This document shows positions 41,189 to 50,088 of a stretch of 64,000 bases of DNA, piece by piece (position 1 is the stretch's first letter; each line of letters starts with the position of its first letter). The stretch lies in contig NZ_JALLIY010000018.1 of the NCBI RefSeq assembly GCF_023242315.1, positions 1 to 64,000 of the forward strand, written 5' to 3'. The notes beneath the pieces were generated by a model. That model was not told where the DNA came from, did not search any database, and saw only the letters and a program-made list of their open reading frames with translations. Made by a program: the position numbers and the translations under genes. The DNA comes from Pseudomonas sp. MWU13-2105. GTDB lineage: Bacteria; Pseudomonadota; Gammaproteobacteria; Pseudomonadales; Pseudomonadaceae.

Positions 41189-42403
41189 ATGCCCCAAGCC
41201 GCCCCGATGTCACCTGTCCCTGAAACCACGGGATCCTCGTCGTCCGTCGAGCAGGTCGGTCGGTTGGGCCTGGAGCAGGCCTTCTCGCTGTTCAACCAGA
41301 TGTCGACGCAGCTCAACGATTCCTACAGCCTGCTCGAAGCCCGGGTCACCGAGCTCAAGGGCGAGCTGGCGGTGGTCAGCGCCCAGCGCATGGCGGAGCT
41401 GGCGGAAAAGGAACGCTTGGCCAATCGTCTTCAGAACCTGCTCGACCTGTTGCCGGGCGGGGTCATCGTCATCGATTCCCATGGCATTGTCAGTGAGGCC
41501 AATCCGGCGGCCCGGGAGCTGCTCGGCCTGCCACTGGTCGGCGAGCTCTGGCGCCAGGTGATCGGCCGTTGCTTCGCTCCGCGTGAAGACGACGGTCATG
41601 AAATATCCCTCAAGGATGGTCGGCGCCTGTCGATCTCCACGCGTTCGCTGGATGCGGAGCCGGGCCAGTTGGTCCTGCTCAACGATCTGACTGAAACCCG
41701 GCGCCTGCAGGATCAACTGGCGCGACATGAGCGCTTGTCCTCGCTGGGGCGCATGGTCGCGTCCCTGGCGCACCAGATCCGCACACCGCTCTCGGCGGCC
41801 TTGCTCTATGCCAGTCATCTCACCGAGCAGGCCTTGCCGGTGGAGACCCAACAACGTTTTGCCGGGCGCTTGAAGGAGCGCCTGCATGAGTTGGAGCACC
41901 AGGTGCGCGACATGCTGGTGTTCGCCCGTGGCGAGCTGCCACTGACCGACCGGCTGACGCCCAAAGGGCTGATGCAGGCGCTGCAGGCGGCGGCGCAGCC
42001 TCATATCCGCGGGGCCGCGGTGCGCTGGCAGTGCGACAGCCATGTCGGGGAGTTGTTGTGCAATCGCGACACCCTGGTGGGGGCGTTGCTGAACCTGATC
42101 GAAAACGCCCAGCAGGCCAGTACTGGCGAGGTCCGCCTGAAGGTGCACCTGTACGCTCGCGGCACGACCTTGCGCCTGTGTATCAGCGACAATGGCTCGG
42201 GCATCGCCCCGGCCGTGCTCGCACGCCTGGGCGAGCCGTTCTTCACCACCAAGACCACCGGCACCGGCCTTGGCCTGGCCGTGGTCAAGGCTGTTGCCCG
42301 GGCGCATCAGGGCGACATGCAATTACATTCGCGGCTGGGACGCGGCACTTGTGCGATGGTCTGTCTGCCGCTGATTCCCGGTGCCATGGAGGCTCAAGAA
42401 TGA
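41189..42403 (+). CDS. fleS: Sensor histidine kinase FleS (FlrB-type)
   Basis: Cytoplasmic two-component kinase of 404 residues with no membrane segment. A coiled N-terminus precedes a PAS domain (LLPGGVIVIDSHGIV ... GRCFAPRE, about 90-150). The HisKA helix has the phosphorylated His195 in LAHQIRTPLSAALL. The HATPase domain has N-box NLIENAQQAS, DNGSGI and GTGLGLAVVK. It phosphorylates FleR, whose ATG overlaps the fleS stop. Confidence 0.95.
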   Translation: MPQAAPMSPVPETTGSSSSVEQVGRLGLEQAFSLFNQMSTQLNDSYSLLEARVTELKGELAVVSAQRMAELAEKERLANRLQNLLDLLPGGVIVIDSHGIVSEANPAARELLGLPLVGELWRQVIGRCFAPREDDGHEISLKDGRRLSISTRSLDAEPGQLVLLNDLTETRRLQDQLARHERLSSLGRMVASLAHQIRTPLSAALLYASHLTEQALPVETQQRFAGRLKERLHELEHQVRDMLVFARGELPLTDRLTPKGLMQALQAAAQPHIRGAAVRWQCDSHVGELLCNRDTLVGALLNLIENAQQASTGEVRLKVHLYARGTTLRLCISDNGSGIAPAVLARLGEPFFTTKTTGTGLGLAVVKAVARAHQGDMQLHSRLGRGTCAMVCLPLIPGAMEAQE

Positions 42404-43809
42404 AACCGCTGCTCAAGGTCCTGCTGGTCGAGGACGATCATGCCTTGCGTGAGGCGTTGGCCGATACCCTGCTGCTGGCCGGGCATAAGTTCCATGCGGT
42501 CGGTTCGGCCGAGGAGGCGCTGGAGGCGGTGGCCGCCGAGTCATTCGGCCTGGTGATCAGCGACGTCAATATGCCGGGCATGGACGGGCACCAGCTGCTC
42601 TGCCTGCTGCGCGCACGCCAGCCGCAGTTGCCGGTGTTGCTGATGACCGCCCATGGTGCGGTGGAGCGGGCGGTGGATGCGATGCGCCAGGGTGCGGCTG
42701 ACTATCTGGTCAAGCCGTTCGAGCCCAAGGCCCTGCTCGACCTGGTGGCGCGGCATGCCCTGGGGCAGTTGAGCGCGGTCGACAGCGAGGGGCCGATCGC
42801 CTCTGAACCGGCCAGTGCGCAGTTGCTCGAACTGGCGGCGCGGGTCGCCCGCAGCGATTCGACCGTACTGATTTCCGGGGAGTCCGGCACCGGCAAGGAG
42901 GTGCTGGCACGTTATATCCATCAGCAATCGCCGCGTGCCAGCCAGCCGTTTATCGCCATCAACTGCGCGGCGATTCCCGACAACATGCTCGAGGCGACCC
43001 TGTTCGGTCACGAAAAGGGTTCGTTCACCGGCGCCATCGCGGCCCAGGCCGGCAAGTTCGAGCAGGCTGATGGCGGGACCATCCTGCTCGATGAGATTTC
43101 CGAGATGCCCCTGGGTCTCCAGGCCAAGCTGTTGCGCGTGCTCCAGGAACGCGAGGTCGAGCGGGTCGGTGCACGCAAACCGATCAGCCTGGATATCCGC
43201 GTGGTGGCTACCACCAACCGTGACCTGGCCGGGGAAGTGGCGGCCGGGCGTTTCCGTGAAGACCTTTTCTATCGGTTGTCGGTTTTTCCGCTGGCCTGGC
43301 GCCCGCTGCGCGAGCGTACCGCCGATATTCTGCCACTGGCCGAACGGCTGCTGGCCAAGCACAGTGCCAAAATGAAACATGCCTCTGTTCGACTGTCACC
43401 CCAGGCGCAGGCTTGTCTGATCGGTTATCCGTGGCCGGGCAATGTGCGCGAGCTGGACAATGCGATCCAGCGGGCGCTGATCCTGCAGCAGGGCGGGTTG
43501 ATCCAGGCGGAGGATTTCTGTCTGGCCGGCCCGGCCGGCGCGGCGCCCATGCCGGGACTTGCGCCGAGCGCCCGGCCGTCTGGCGGGGAATCCGTGGCGG
43601 GCGAGGGGGCGGGCGAGCAGGCCGGCGGCTTGGGCGACGATCTGCGTCGGCGCGAATTCCAGATGATTATCGACACCCTGCGCGCCGAGCGCGGGCGGCG
43701 CAAGGAAGCCGCCGAGCGCTTGGGTATCAGTCCGCGTACGCTGCGTTACAAACTGGCGCAGATGCGCGATGCCGGAATGGATGTCGAAGCCTATCTGTTT
43801 GCCATGTAA
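42400..43809 (+). CDS. fleR: Sigma-54 response regulator FleR (FlrC-type)
   Basis: Activator of 469 residues. The receiver domain has phosphoacceptor Asp55 (LVISDVNMPGMDG). The AAA+ domain has GESGTGKE and GSFTGA in place of GAFTGA (contact loop), plus DEISEMPL. A C-terminal Fis-type helix-turn-helix (EAAERLGISPRTLRYKLAQM) is present. It activates mid-class genes such as flgF and hook genes with sigma-54. The ATG start overlaps the fleS stop (ATGA). The C-terminal linker (about 385-410) is Gly/Ala/Pro-rich. Confidence 0.95.
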   Translation: MKPLLKVLLVEDDHALREALADTLLLAGHKFHAVGSAEEALEAVAAESFGLVISDVNMPGMDGHQLLCLLRARQPQLPVLLMTAHGAVERAVDAMRQGAADYLVKPFEPKALLDLVARHALGQLSAVDSEGPIASEPASAQLLELAARVARSDSTVLISGESGTGKEVLARYIHQQSPRASQPFIAINCAAIPDNMLEATLFGHEKGSFTGAIAAQAGKFEQADGGTILLDEISEMPLGLQAKLLRVLQEREVERVGARKPISLDIRVVATTNRDLAGEVAAGRFREDLFYRLSVFPLAWRPLRERTADILPLAERLLAKHSAKMKHASVRLSPQAQACLIGYPWPGNVRELDNAIQRALILQQGGLIQAEDFCLAGPAGAAPMPGLAPSARPSGGESVAGEGAGEQAGGLGDDLRRREFQMIIDTLRAERGRRKEAAERLGISPRTLRYKLAQMRDAGMDVEAYLFAM

Positions 43810-43863
43810 GTCCATTCGGGCTCGGGTGTCGTGTATCGGATTTTGTTCGAGGACGACAAGGAG

Positions 43864-43880
43864 CTGGCACCCTTGTTGCT
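43864..43880 (+). promoter_or_regulatory. Sigma-54 promoter of fliE operon
   Basis: CTGGCACCCTTGTTGCT has GG 43866-43867 and GC 43878-43879. It matches the consensus at nearly every fixed position and lies 62 bases before the fliE ATG. Confidence 0.85.
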
Positions 43881-43941
43881 AATCCTTCATTAACTGCTAC
43901 ACAAGTGTCAAAAAATTGCAGGCCGCCGGAGAGAGACGTTC

Positions 43942-44271
43942 ATGAGCCAGGGTGTTGAATTTAATCGATTGATGCTGGACATGCGCTCCATGCAAATGGA
44001 TGCCATGGCTCAACCCAAATCGGCTGTGGCCGCGCCGGAAGTCAGCGGTAGCAGCTTCTCCGATTTGCTCGGCAATGCCATCAACAAGGTCAACGACGTG
44101 CAGCAAGCCTCTGGCCAGCTGTCCACGGCATTCGAAATCGGCAAGAGCGGCGTCGACCTGACTGACGTCATGATCGCCTCGCAGAAAGCCAGCGTCTCGT
44201 TCCAGGCCTTGACCCAGGTGCGCAACAAGCTGGTCCAGGCGTATCAAGACATCATGCAGATGCCGGTCTAA
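43942..44271 (+). CDS. fliE: Hook-basal body protein FliE
   Basis: Adapter between MS-ring and rod of 109 residues, the usual size. The C-terminal helix DVMIASQKASVSFQALTQVR and VQAYQDIMQMPV end is diagnostic. It starts the fliEFGHIJ operon behind a sigma-54 promoter. Confidence 0.95.
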   Translation: MSQGVEFNRLMLDMRSMQMDAMAQPKSAVAAPEVSGSSFSDLLGNAINKVNDVQQASGQLSTAFEIGKSGVDLTDVMIASQKASVSFQALTQVRNKLVQAYQDIMQMPV

Positions 44272-44292
44272 GGGTTAGGGACGTAAACAGTC

Positions 44293-46080
44293 ATGGCAGA
44301 AGTTCTCGCCGATAACGTACCGGCCAAGTCCGGCCCCACAGACGGTAAACCGCCGCTGTTCGGGTTGTCCTTTCTGGAAAATCTTTCCGAAATGACCATG
44401 CTCCGTCAGGTAGGCCTGATGGTCGGCCTGGCGGCCAGCGTGGCGATCGGCTTTGCCGTGGTGTTGTGGTCCCAGCAGCCCGACTACCGGCCGCTGTATG
44501 GCAGCCTGGCCGGGATGGATGCCAAGCAGGTCATGGAAACCCTGGCGGCGGCGGACATTCCCTATACCGTCGAGCCGAATTCCGGTGCGCTGCTGGTCAA
44601 GGCCGATGACGTCTCCCGCGCCCGCCTCAAGCTGGCCGCCGCCGGCGTGACGCCGAGCGATGGCAACATCGGTTTTGAAATCCTCGACAAGGACCAGGGC
44701 CTGGGCACCAGCCAGTTCATGGAGGCGACCCGTTATCGTCGCGGCCTGGAAGGCGAACTGGCACGGACCATTTCCAGCCTGAACAACGTCAAGGGTGCCC
44801 GCGTGCACCTGGCCATCCCGAAAAGCTCGGTGTTCGTGCGCGATGAGCGCAAACCCAGCGCCTCGGTATTGGTCGAGCTGTATTCCGGGCGTTCCCTGGA
44901 GCCAGGCCAGGTGATTGCCATTATCAACCTGGTGGCCACCAGTGTTCCGGAACTGAGCAAGTCGCAGATCACCGTCGTCGACCAGAAAGGCAACCTGCTT
45001 TCCGATCAGGCGCAAAACTCCGAATTGAGCATGGCCGGCAAGCAGTTCGATTACAGCCGGCGCGTGGAAAGCATGCTGACCCAGCGGGTGCACAACATCC
45101 TGCAACCGGTGTTGGGCAACGACCGCTACAAGGCTGAAGTCTCCGCCGACGTCGATTTCAGTGCCGTCGAGTCGACCTCCGAGCAGTTCAACCCCGATCA
45201 GCCGGCGCTGCGTAGCGAACAATCGACAACCGAACAGCGTACCGCCAGCAACGGTCCGCAAGGCGTCCCGGGGGCCTTGAGCAACCAGCCGCCCGGCCCG
45301 GCCAGCGCGCCGCAGACCACCGGCGGTGCCGGCGCTTCGAGCGGAGCCATCGCTGCTGGCCAGCCGCTGCTCGATGCCAACGGCCAGCAGATCATGGACC
45401 CGGCCACCGGCCAACCGATGCTGGCGCCATATCCGGCGGACAAGCGTCAACAATCGACCAAGAACTTCGAACTGGATCGTTCCATCAGCCACACCAAGCA
45501 ACAGCAGGGGCGCGTGACCCGTCTGTCGGTGGCGGTGGTGGTCGACGACCAGGTCAAGATCAACCCGGCCAATGGCGAAACCACTCGTTCACCGTGGAAC
45601 GCCGACGAATTGGCGCGCTTCACCCGCCTGGTCCAGGACGCCGTCGGTTTCGACGCCAGTCGTGGCGACAGCGTCAGCGTGATCAACGTGCCGTTCTCCG
45701 CCGAGCGCGGTGAAGTGATCGCCGATATTCCGTTCTACTCGCAACCCTGGTTCTGGGATGTGGTCAAGCAAGTACTGGGTGTGCTGTTCATCCTGGTACT
45801 GGTGTTCGGTGTGCTGCGCCCGGTGCTCAACAACATCACCGGTGGCGGCAAGGGCAAGCAACTGGCCGGTTTCGGCGGCGACGTCGAGCTGGGTGGCATG
45901 GGCGGCCTGGATGGCGAACTGTCCAACGACCGGGTCAGCCTGGGCGGGCCGCAAAGTATCCTGCTGCCGAGCCCGAGCGAAGGCTATGACGCACAGCTGA
46001 ACGCCATCAAGAGTCTGGTAGCCGAAGATCCGGGCCGTGTGGCACAGGTCGTCAAAGAGTGGATTAACGCCGATGAGTAA
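44293..46080 (+). CDS. fliF: MS-ring protein FliF
   Basis: Inner-membrane ring protein of 595 residues, with a first membrane segment at about 39-58 (QVGLMVGLAASVAIGFAVVL) and a second at about 490-510 (VLGVLFILVLVFGVLRPVL). The periplasmic PRING motifs include YRRGLEGELARTISSLNNV and RVHLAIPKSSVFVRDERKP. The cytoplasmic tail binds FliG. Its last codons overlap the start of fliG. Confidence 0.96.
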   Translation: MAEVLADNVPAKSGPTDGKPPLFGLSFLENLSEMTMLRQVGLMVGLAASVAIGFAVVLWSQQPDYRPLYGSLAGMDAKQVMETLAAADIPYTVEPNSGALLVKADDVSRARLKLAAAGVTPSDGNIGFEILDKDQGLGTSQFMEATRYRRGLEGELARTISSLNNVKGARVHLAIPKSSVFVRDERKPSASVLVELYSGRSLEPGQVIAIINLVATSVPELSKSQITVVDQKGNLLSDQAQNSELSMAGKQFDYSRRVESMLTQRVHNILQPVLGNDRYKAEVSADVDFSAVESTSEQFNPDQPALRSEQSTTEQRTASNGPQGVPGALSNQPPGPASAPQTTGGAGASSGAIAAGQPLLDANGQQIMDPATGQPMLAPYPADKRQQSTKNFELDRSISHTKQQQGRVTRLSVAVVVDDQVKINPANGETTRSPWNADELARFTRLVQDAVGFDASRGDSVSVINVPFSAERGEVIADIPFYSQPWFWDVVKQVLGVLFILVLVFGVLRPVLNNITGGGKGKQLAGFGGDVELGGMGGLDGELSNDRVSLGGPQSILLPSPSEGYDAQLNAIKSLVAEDPGRVAQVVKEWINADE

Positions 46081-47092
46081 TAACGCCGCCGTCACCCAGA
46101 AGCTGACCCGGGTCGATAAAGCCGCGATCTTGCTGCTGTCGCTGGGTTCCACCGATGCTGCACAAGTGTTGCGCCACATGGGCCCCAAGGAGGTCCAGCG
46201 GGTCGGCGTGGCCATGGCGCAGATGCGCAACGTGCATCGTGAGCAGGTCGAGCAGGTCATGAGCGAGTTCGTCGAGATTGTCGGCGACCAGACCAGCCTG
46301 GGCGTCGGTTCCGACGACTACGTGCGCAAGATGCTCACCCAGGCCCTCGGCGAAGACAAGGCCAACGGCCTGATCGACCGTATCCTGCTGGGTGGCAATA
46401 CCAGCGGCCTGGACAGCCTCAAGTGGATGGAGCCGCGGGCGGTGGCGGACGTGATCCGTTACGAGCACCCGCAGATCCAGGCGATCGTCGTGGCTTACCT
46501 CGATCCCGACCAGGCCGGCGAAGTGTTGAACAACTTCGACCACAAGGTGCGCCTGGACATCATCCTGCGGGTCTCGTCGCTGAACACGGTACAGCCGGCG
46601 GCCCTCAAGGAGCTCAACCAGATTCTCGAGAAGCAGTTCTCCGGCAACTCCAACGCGGCCCGGACCACCTTGGGCGGCATCAAGCGTGCCGCGGACATCA
46701 TGAACTTCCTCGACAGCTCGATCGAAGGCCAGTTGATGGACTCGATCCGCGAAGTCGACGAGGACCTGTCGACCCAGATCGAAGACCTCATGTTCGTCTT
46801 CAACAACCTGTCCGACGTCGACGATCGCGGTATCCAGGCCCTGCTGCGCGAAGTCTCTTCCGACGTGCTGGTGCTTGCGCTCAAAGGCTCGGACGAGGGC
46901 GTCAAGGAAAAGATCTTCAAGAACATGTCCAAGCGTGCGGCGGAACTGCTGCGCGACGACCTCGAAGCCAAGGGTCCGGTTCGCGTCAGCGACGTGGAGA
47001 CCGCGCAGAAGGAAATCCTTACCATCGCCCGCCGTATGGCCGAAGCCGGAGAAATCGTGCTCGGTGGCAAGGGCGGCGAAGAGATGATCTAA
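46073..47092 (+). CDS. fliG: Motor switch protein FliG
   Basis: Rotor protein of 339 residues. The N-terminus VDKAAILLLSLGSTDAAQVL, the middle EHPQIQAIVVAYLDPDQAGE and the C-terminal torque helix DVLVLALKGSDEGVKEKIF (Lys/Asp/Glu charges) are all typical. The ATG overlaps the stop of fliF (8 bases); the frame is open upstream inside fliF, but that is not coding for FliG. Confidence 0.96.
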   Translation: MSNNAAVTQKLTRVDKAAILLLSLGSTDAAQVLRHMGPKEVQRVGVAMAQMRNVHREQVEQVMSEFVEIVGDQTSLGVGSDDYVRKMLTQALGEDKANGLIDRILLGGNTSGLDSLKWMEPRAVADVIRYEHPQIQAIVVAYLDPDQAGEVLNNFDHKVRLDIILRVSSLNTVQPAALKELNQILEKQFSGNSNAARTTLGGIKRAADIMNFLDSSIEGQLMDSIREVDEDLSTQIEDLMFVFNNLSDVDDRGIQALLREVSSDVLVLALKGSDEGVKEKIFKNMSKRAAELLRDDLEAKGPVRVSDVETAQKEILTIARRMAEAGEIVLGGKGGEEMI

Positions 47093-47102
47093 GGATCAAG
47101 CC

Positions 47103-47885
47103 ATGACTGATCCAACCGATCTGATCCGCGCCCGGGACGTGGGTGGTTTCGACCTCTGGTCGCTGCCCAGTTTCGACCCGCATGTCGAGGTGCCCGAACC
47201 CGAGCCGGTGGAAGAAATACCCGCCGAGATGGAGGAAGTGCCGCTGGAAGAAGTCCAGCCGCTGACTCTCGAAGAACTTGAAAGCATTCGCCAGGAAGCC
47301 TACAACGAAGGCTTCGCGGTGGGCGAACGCGAAGGTTTCCACAGCACCCAGCTCAAGGTTCGCCAGGAAGCCGAAGTTGCCCTCAGCGCCAAGCTCAAGT
47401 CCCTGGAAGCGTTGATGGGCAATCTGTTCGCGCCCATCGCCGAGCAGGACCGGCAGATCGAGCAGAGCCTGGTGGGGCTGGTCGAGCATATGGTCCGCGA
47501 GGTCATCCAGCGTGAGCTGAAGACCGATTCGAGCCAGATCGAGCATGTCCTGCGCGAAGCCCTCAAACTGTTGCCGTTGGGCGCCGATAACGTCCGTCTG
47601 TACATCAATCCGCAGGATTTCGACCAGATCAAGGCCTTGCGCGAGCGCCACGAGGCTACTTGGCGCATCGTCGAGGACGAGGCCCTGCAGGCCGGTGGCT
47701 GCCGGATCGAAACCGAGCACAGTCGGATCGATGCGACCATTGAAACCCGTATCAGCAAGGCCATCGCGCAGCTGTTCGACCAGCTCCACGAGCAATCCCT
47801 GCACCCGGCGCTGCCGGACATGGCCCTGGAGTTGGAGGAAGCGCTGAGCGCGGTTTCCGAAGCGGACCTCTCCGATGCGTCTTGA
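47103..47885 (+). CDS. fliH: Flagellar assembly protein FliH
   Basis: Negative regulator and adaptor of the FliI ATPase, 260 residues. The acidic N-terminus (VEEIPAEMEEVPLEEVQPL) precedes a coiled stretch, and ERDGFHST-like and LVEHMVREVIQRELKTD parts (about 125-145) match the FliH/YscL core. It overlaps fliI by 11 bases. The N-terminal Trp that docks to FlhA/FliN is present (FDLWSLPSFD). Confidence 0.93.
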   Translation: MTDPTDLIRARDVGGFDLWSLPSFDPHVEVPEPEPVEEIPAEMEEVPLEEVQPLTLEELESIRQEAYNEGFAVGEREGFHSTQLKVRQEAEVALSAKLKSLEALMGNLFAPIAEQDRQIEQSLVGLVEHMVREVIQRELKTDSSQIEHVLREALKLLPLGADNVRLYINPQDFDQIKALRERHEATWRIVEDEALQAGGCRIETEHSRIDATIETRISKAIAQLFDQLHEQSLHPALPDMALELEEALSAVSEADLSDAS

Positions 47886-49233
47886 GCGCACCAGCTTCGG
47901 CAAGCGCTTGAGCGGTTATGCCGAAGCTATCGACCTGCCCGGGCAACCGATCCTCGAAGGACGCCTGTTGCGCATGGTCGGCCTGACCCTTGAAGCCGAG
48001 GGCTTGCGGGCCGCCATGGGCGCGCGGTGCCTGGTGATCAACGACGACAGCTATCACCCGGTGCAGGTCGAGGCCGAGGTGATGGGCTTTTCCGGTGGCA
48101 AAGTGTTCCTGATGCCGGTGGGCAGCGTGGCCGGCATTGCGCCGGGTGCCAGGGTCGTGCCGTTGGCCGATACCGGGCGTCTGCCGATGGGCATGAGCAT
48201 GCTCGGGCGGGTGCTCGACGGTGCCGGCCGGGCCCTCGACGGCAAGGGCGGGATGAAGGCCGAAGATTGGGTGCCGATGGATGGCCCGACCATCAACCCG
48301 CTCAACCGCGACCCGATCAGCCAGCCACTGGATGTGGGCATTCGCTGTATCAATGGCTTGCTCACCGTCGGTCGCGGCCAGCGTCTCGGGCTCTTCGCCG
48401 GTACCGGCGTGGGTAAGAGCGTGTTGCTGGGCATGATGACCCGCTTCACCGAGGCCGACATCATCGTGGTCGGCCTGATCGGCGAGCGGGGTCGCGAGGT
48501 GAAGGAGTTCATCGAGCACATTCTCGGTGAAGAAGGCCTCAAGCGTTCGGTGGTGGTGGCTTCTCCGGCGGACGACGCGCCACTGATGCGCCTGCGCGCG
48601 GCCATGTATTGCACACGGATCGCCGAGTATTTCCGCGACAAGGGCAAGAATGTCCTGTTGCTCATGGATTCCCTGACCCGTTTCGCCCAGGCCCAGCGGG
48701 AAATCGCCCTGGCCATCGGCGAGCCGCCGGCGACCAAGGGTTATCCGCCATCAGTATTCGCCAAGCTGCCCAAGCTGGTGGAGCGGGCCGGTAACGCCGA
48801 GGCCGGCGGCGGCTCGATCACGGCGTTCTACACCGTGCTGTCCGAAGGCGATGACCAGCAGGACCCGATTGCCGACTCGGCGCGGGGCGTGCTCGACGGG
48901 CATATCGTCCTGTCCCGGCGCCTGGCCGAGGAAGGCCATTACCCGGCGATCGATATCGAAGCGTCCATCAGTCGGGTCATGCCCGCGGTGGTCAGCCCCG
49001 AGCACATGAGTCGCGCCCAGCATTTCAAGCAGCTCTGGTCGCGTTATCAGCAGAGCCGCGACCTGATCAGCGTCGGTGCCTATGTGCCTGGCGGCGACCG
49101 TGACACCGACACCGCGATTGCCTTGCAGCCGGCGATGGTCCAGTACCTGCGCCAGGGCTTGAACGACAATATCAGCCTGGGTGAAAGCGGCGCGCATCTG
49201 GCGTCGGTGTTCGCTCCCGCGGCGGGCGGTTAA
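47875..49233 (+). CDS. fliI: Flagellum-specific ATP synthase FliI
   Basis: Export ATPase of 452 residues, F1-beta-like. Walker A GTGVGKS (176-182), Walker B LLLMDSLTRFA, and DECREG-type GERGREVKEFIEH are visible. It forms the hexamer beneath the export gate with FliH and FliJ. The ATG overlaps the end of fliH, and fliJ follows 6 bases later. Confidence 0.96.
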   Translation: MRLERTSFGKRLSGYAEAIDLPGQPILEGRLLRMVGLTLEAEGLRAAMGARCLVINDDSYHPVQVEAEVMGFSGGKVFLMPVGSVAGIAPGARVVPLADTGRLPMGMSMLGRVLDGAGRALDGKGGMKAEDWVPMDGPTINPLNRDPISQPLDVGIRCINGLLTVGRGQRLGLFAGTGVGKSVLLGMMTRFTEADIIVVGLIGERGREVKEFIEHILGEEGLKRSVVVASPADDAPLMRLRAAMYCTRIAEYFRDKGKNVLLLMDSLTRFAQAQREIALAIGEPPATKGYPPSVFAKLPKLVERAGNAEAGGGSITAFYTVLSEGDDQQDPIADSARGVLDGHIVLSRRLAEEGHYPAIDIEASISRVMPAVVSPEHMSRAQHFKQLWSRYQQSRDLISVGAYVPGGDRDTDTAIALQPAMVQYLRQGLNDNISLGESGAHLASVFAPAAGG

Positions 49234-49239
49234 TCCGTC

Positions 49240-49689
49240 ATGGCCCTGAGCCGTGCCGCGCGCCTGGCCCCGGTGGTCGATATGGCCGAAAGCGCCGAGC
49301 GCACCGCGGTCCAGCGCCTGGGTTATTTCCAGGGGCAGGTGCGGGTCGCGCAGAACAAGCTGGAGGATCTCGAGCGTTTTCGCCTCGAATACCAGGAGCA
49401 GTGGATCGAGCGTGGTAGTCTCGGGGTCTCCGGCCAATGGTTGTTGGGCTACCAGCAGTTTCTTACCCAGCTGGACACGGCGGTTGGCCAGCAGCGCCAG
49501 AGCCTGGCCTGGCACCAGAACAATCTCGACAAGGCACGCGAGGCCTGGCAGCAGGCCTATGCCCGGGTCGAAGGCTTGCGCAAGCTGGTGCAGCGCTATG
49601 TCGAAGAGGCGCGCCAGCTGGAAGACAAGCGTGAACAGAAGTTGCTGGATGAGCTGTCCCAGCGTTTGCCACGGCAGAGTCCGTATTGA
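49240..49689 (+). CDS. fliJ: Flagellar export protein FliJ
   Basis: Central stalk and chaperone-escort protein of 149 residues, almost entirely coiled-coil (heptads from about 20 to 140, rich in Gln, Arg, Leu and Glu). It fits inside the FliI hexamer. The reading frame follows fliI by 6 bases. It is the last gene of the fliE operon proper before the hsb module. Confidence 0.92.
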   Translation: MALSRAARLAPVVDMAESAERTAVQRLGYFQGQVRVAQNKLEDLERFRLEYQEQWIERGSLGVSGQWLLGYQQFLTQLDTAVGQQRQSLAWHQNNLDKAREAWQQAYARVEGLRKLVQRYVEEARQLEDKREQKLLDELSQRLPRQSPY

Positions 49690-49777
49690 TCTGCAGGAAT
49701 TTTGACGCTCACGGTTGCCCTACCCTCGGCGGGGTGCTAAACCTTGTACACGTCGCCACTGACAAGGAAGCAGGATC

Positions 49778-50083
49778 ATGGCTGTAGTCGCAGAAGTATC
49801 GCCTGATGGCGCAAAATTGACGATCTCCATCAAGGGGCGTTTTGATTTTGGCCGGCATCAGGAGTTTCGTGAGTCATATGAGGGGCTTGCCAAGAAACCG
49901 TCGTCCATTGTGGTCGATTTGAAGGAAGCGACCTATCTGGACAGCTCCGCACTGGGTATGTTGCTCTTGTTGCGCGATCACGCCGGTGGTGATCACTCCG
50001 ATGTGCGGGTGATCAACAGCAACTCGGACGTGCGCAAGATCCTCGCCATTTCCAATTTCGACAAACTCTTCGATATCGGCTGA
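49778..50083 (+). CDS. hsbA: STAS-domain anti-sigma-factor antagonist HsbA
   Basis: Partner-switch protein of 101 residues. The STAS fold contains YLDSSALGMLLL with the phosphorylatable serines at 56-57. In P. aeruginosa HsbA is the target of HsbR and binds FlgM or HsbD according to its phosphorylation, linking swarming to biofilm. AGGAAG lies before the ATG. It is followed 5 bases later by hsbR. Confidence 0.88.
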   Translation: MAVVAEVSPDGAKLTISIKGRFDFGRHQEFRESYEGLAKKPSSIVVDLKEATYLDSSALGMLLLLRDHAGGDHSDVRVINSNSDVRKILAISNFDKLFDIG

Positions 50084-50088
50084 CCTTC

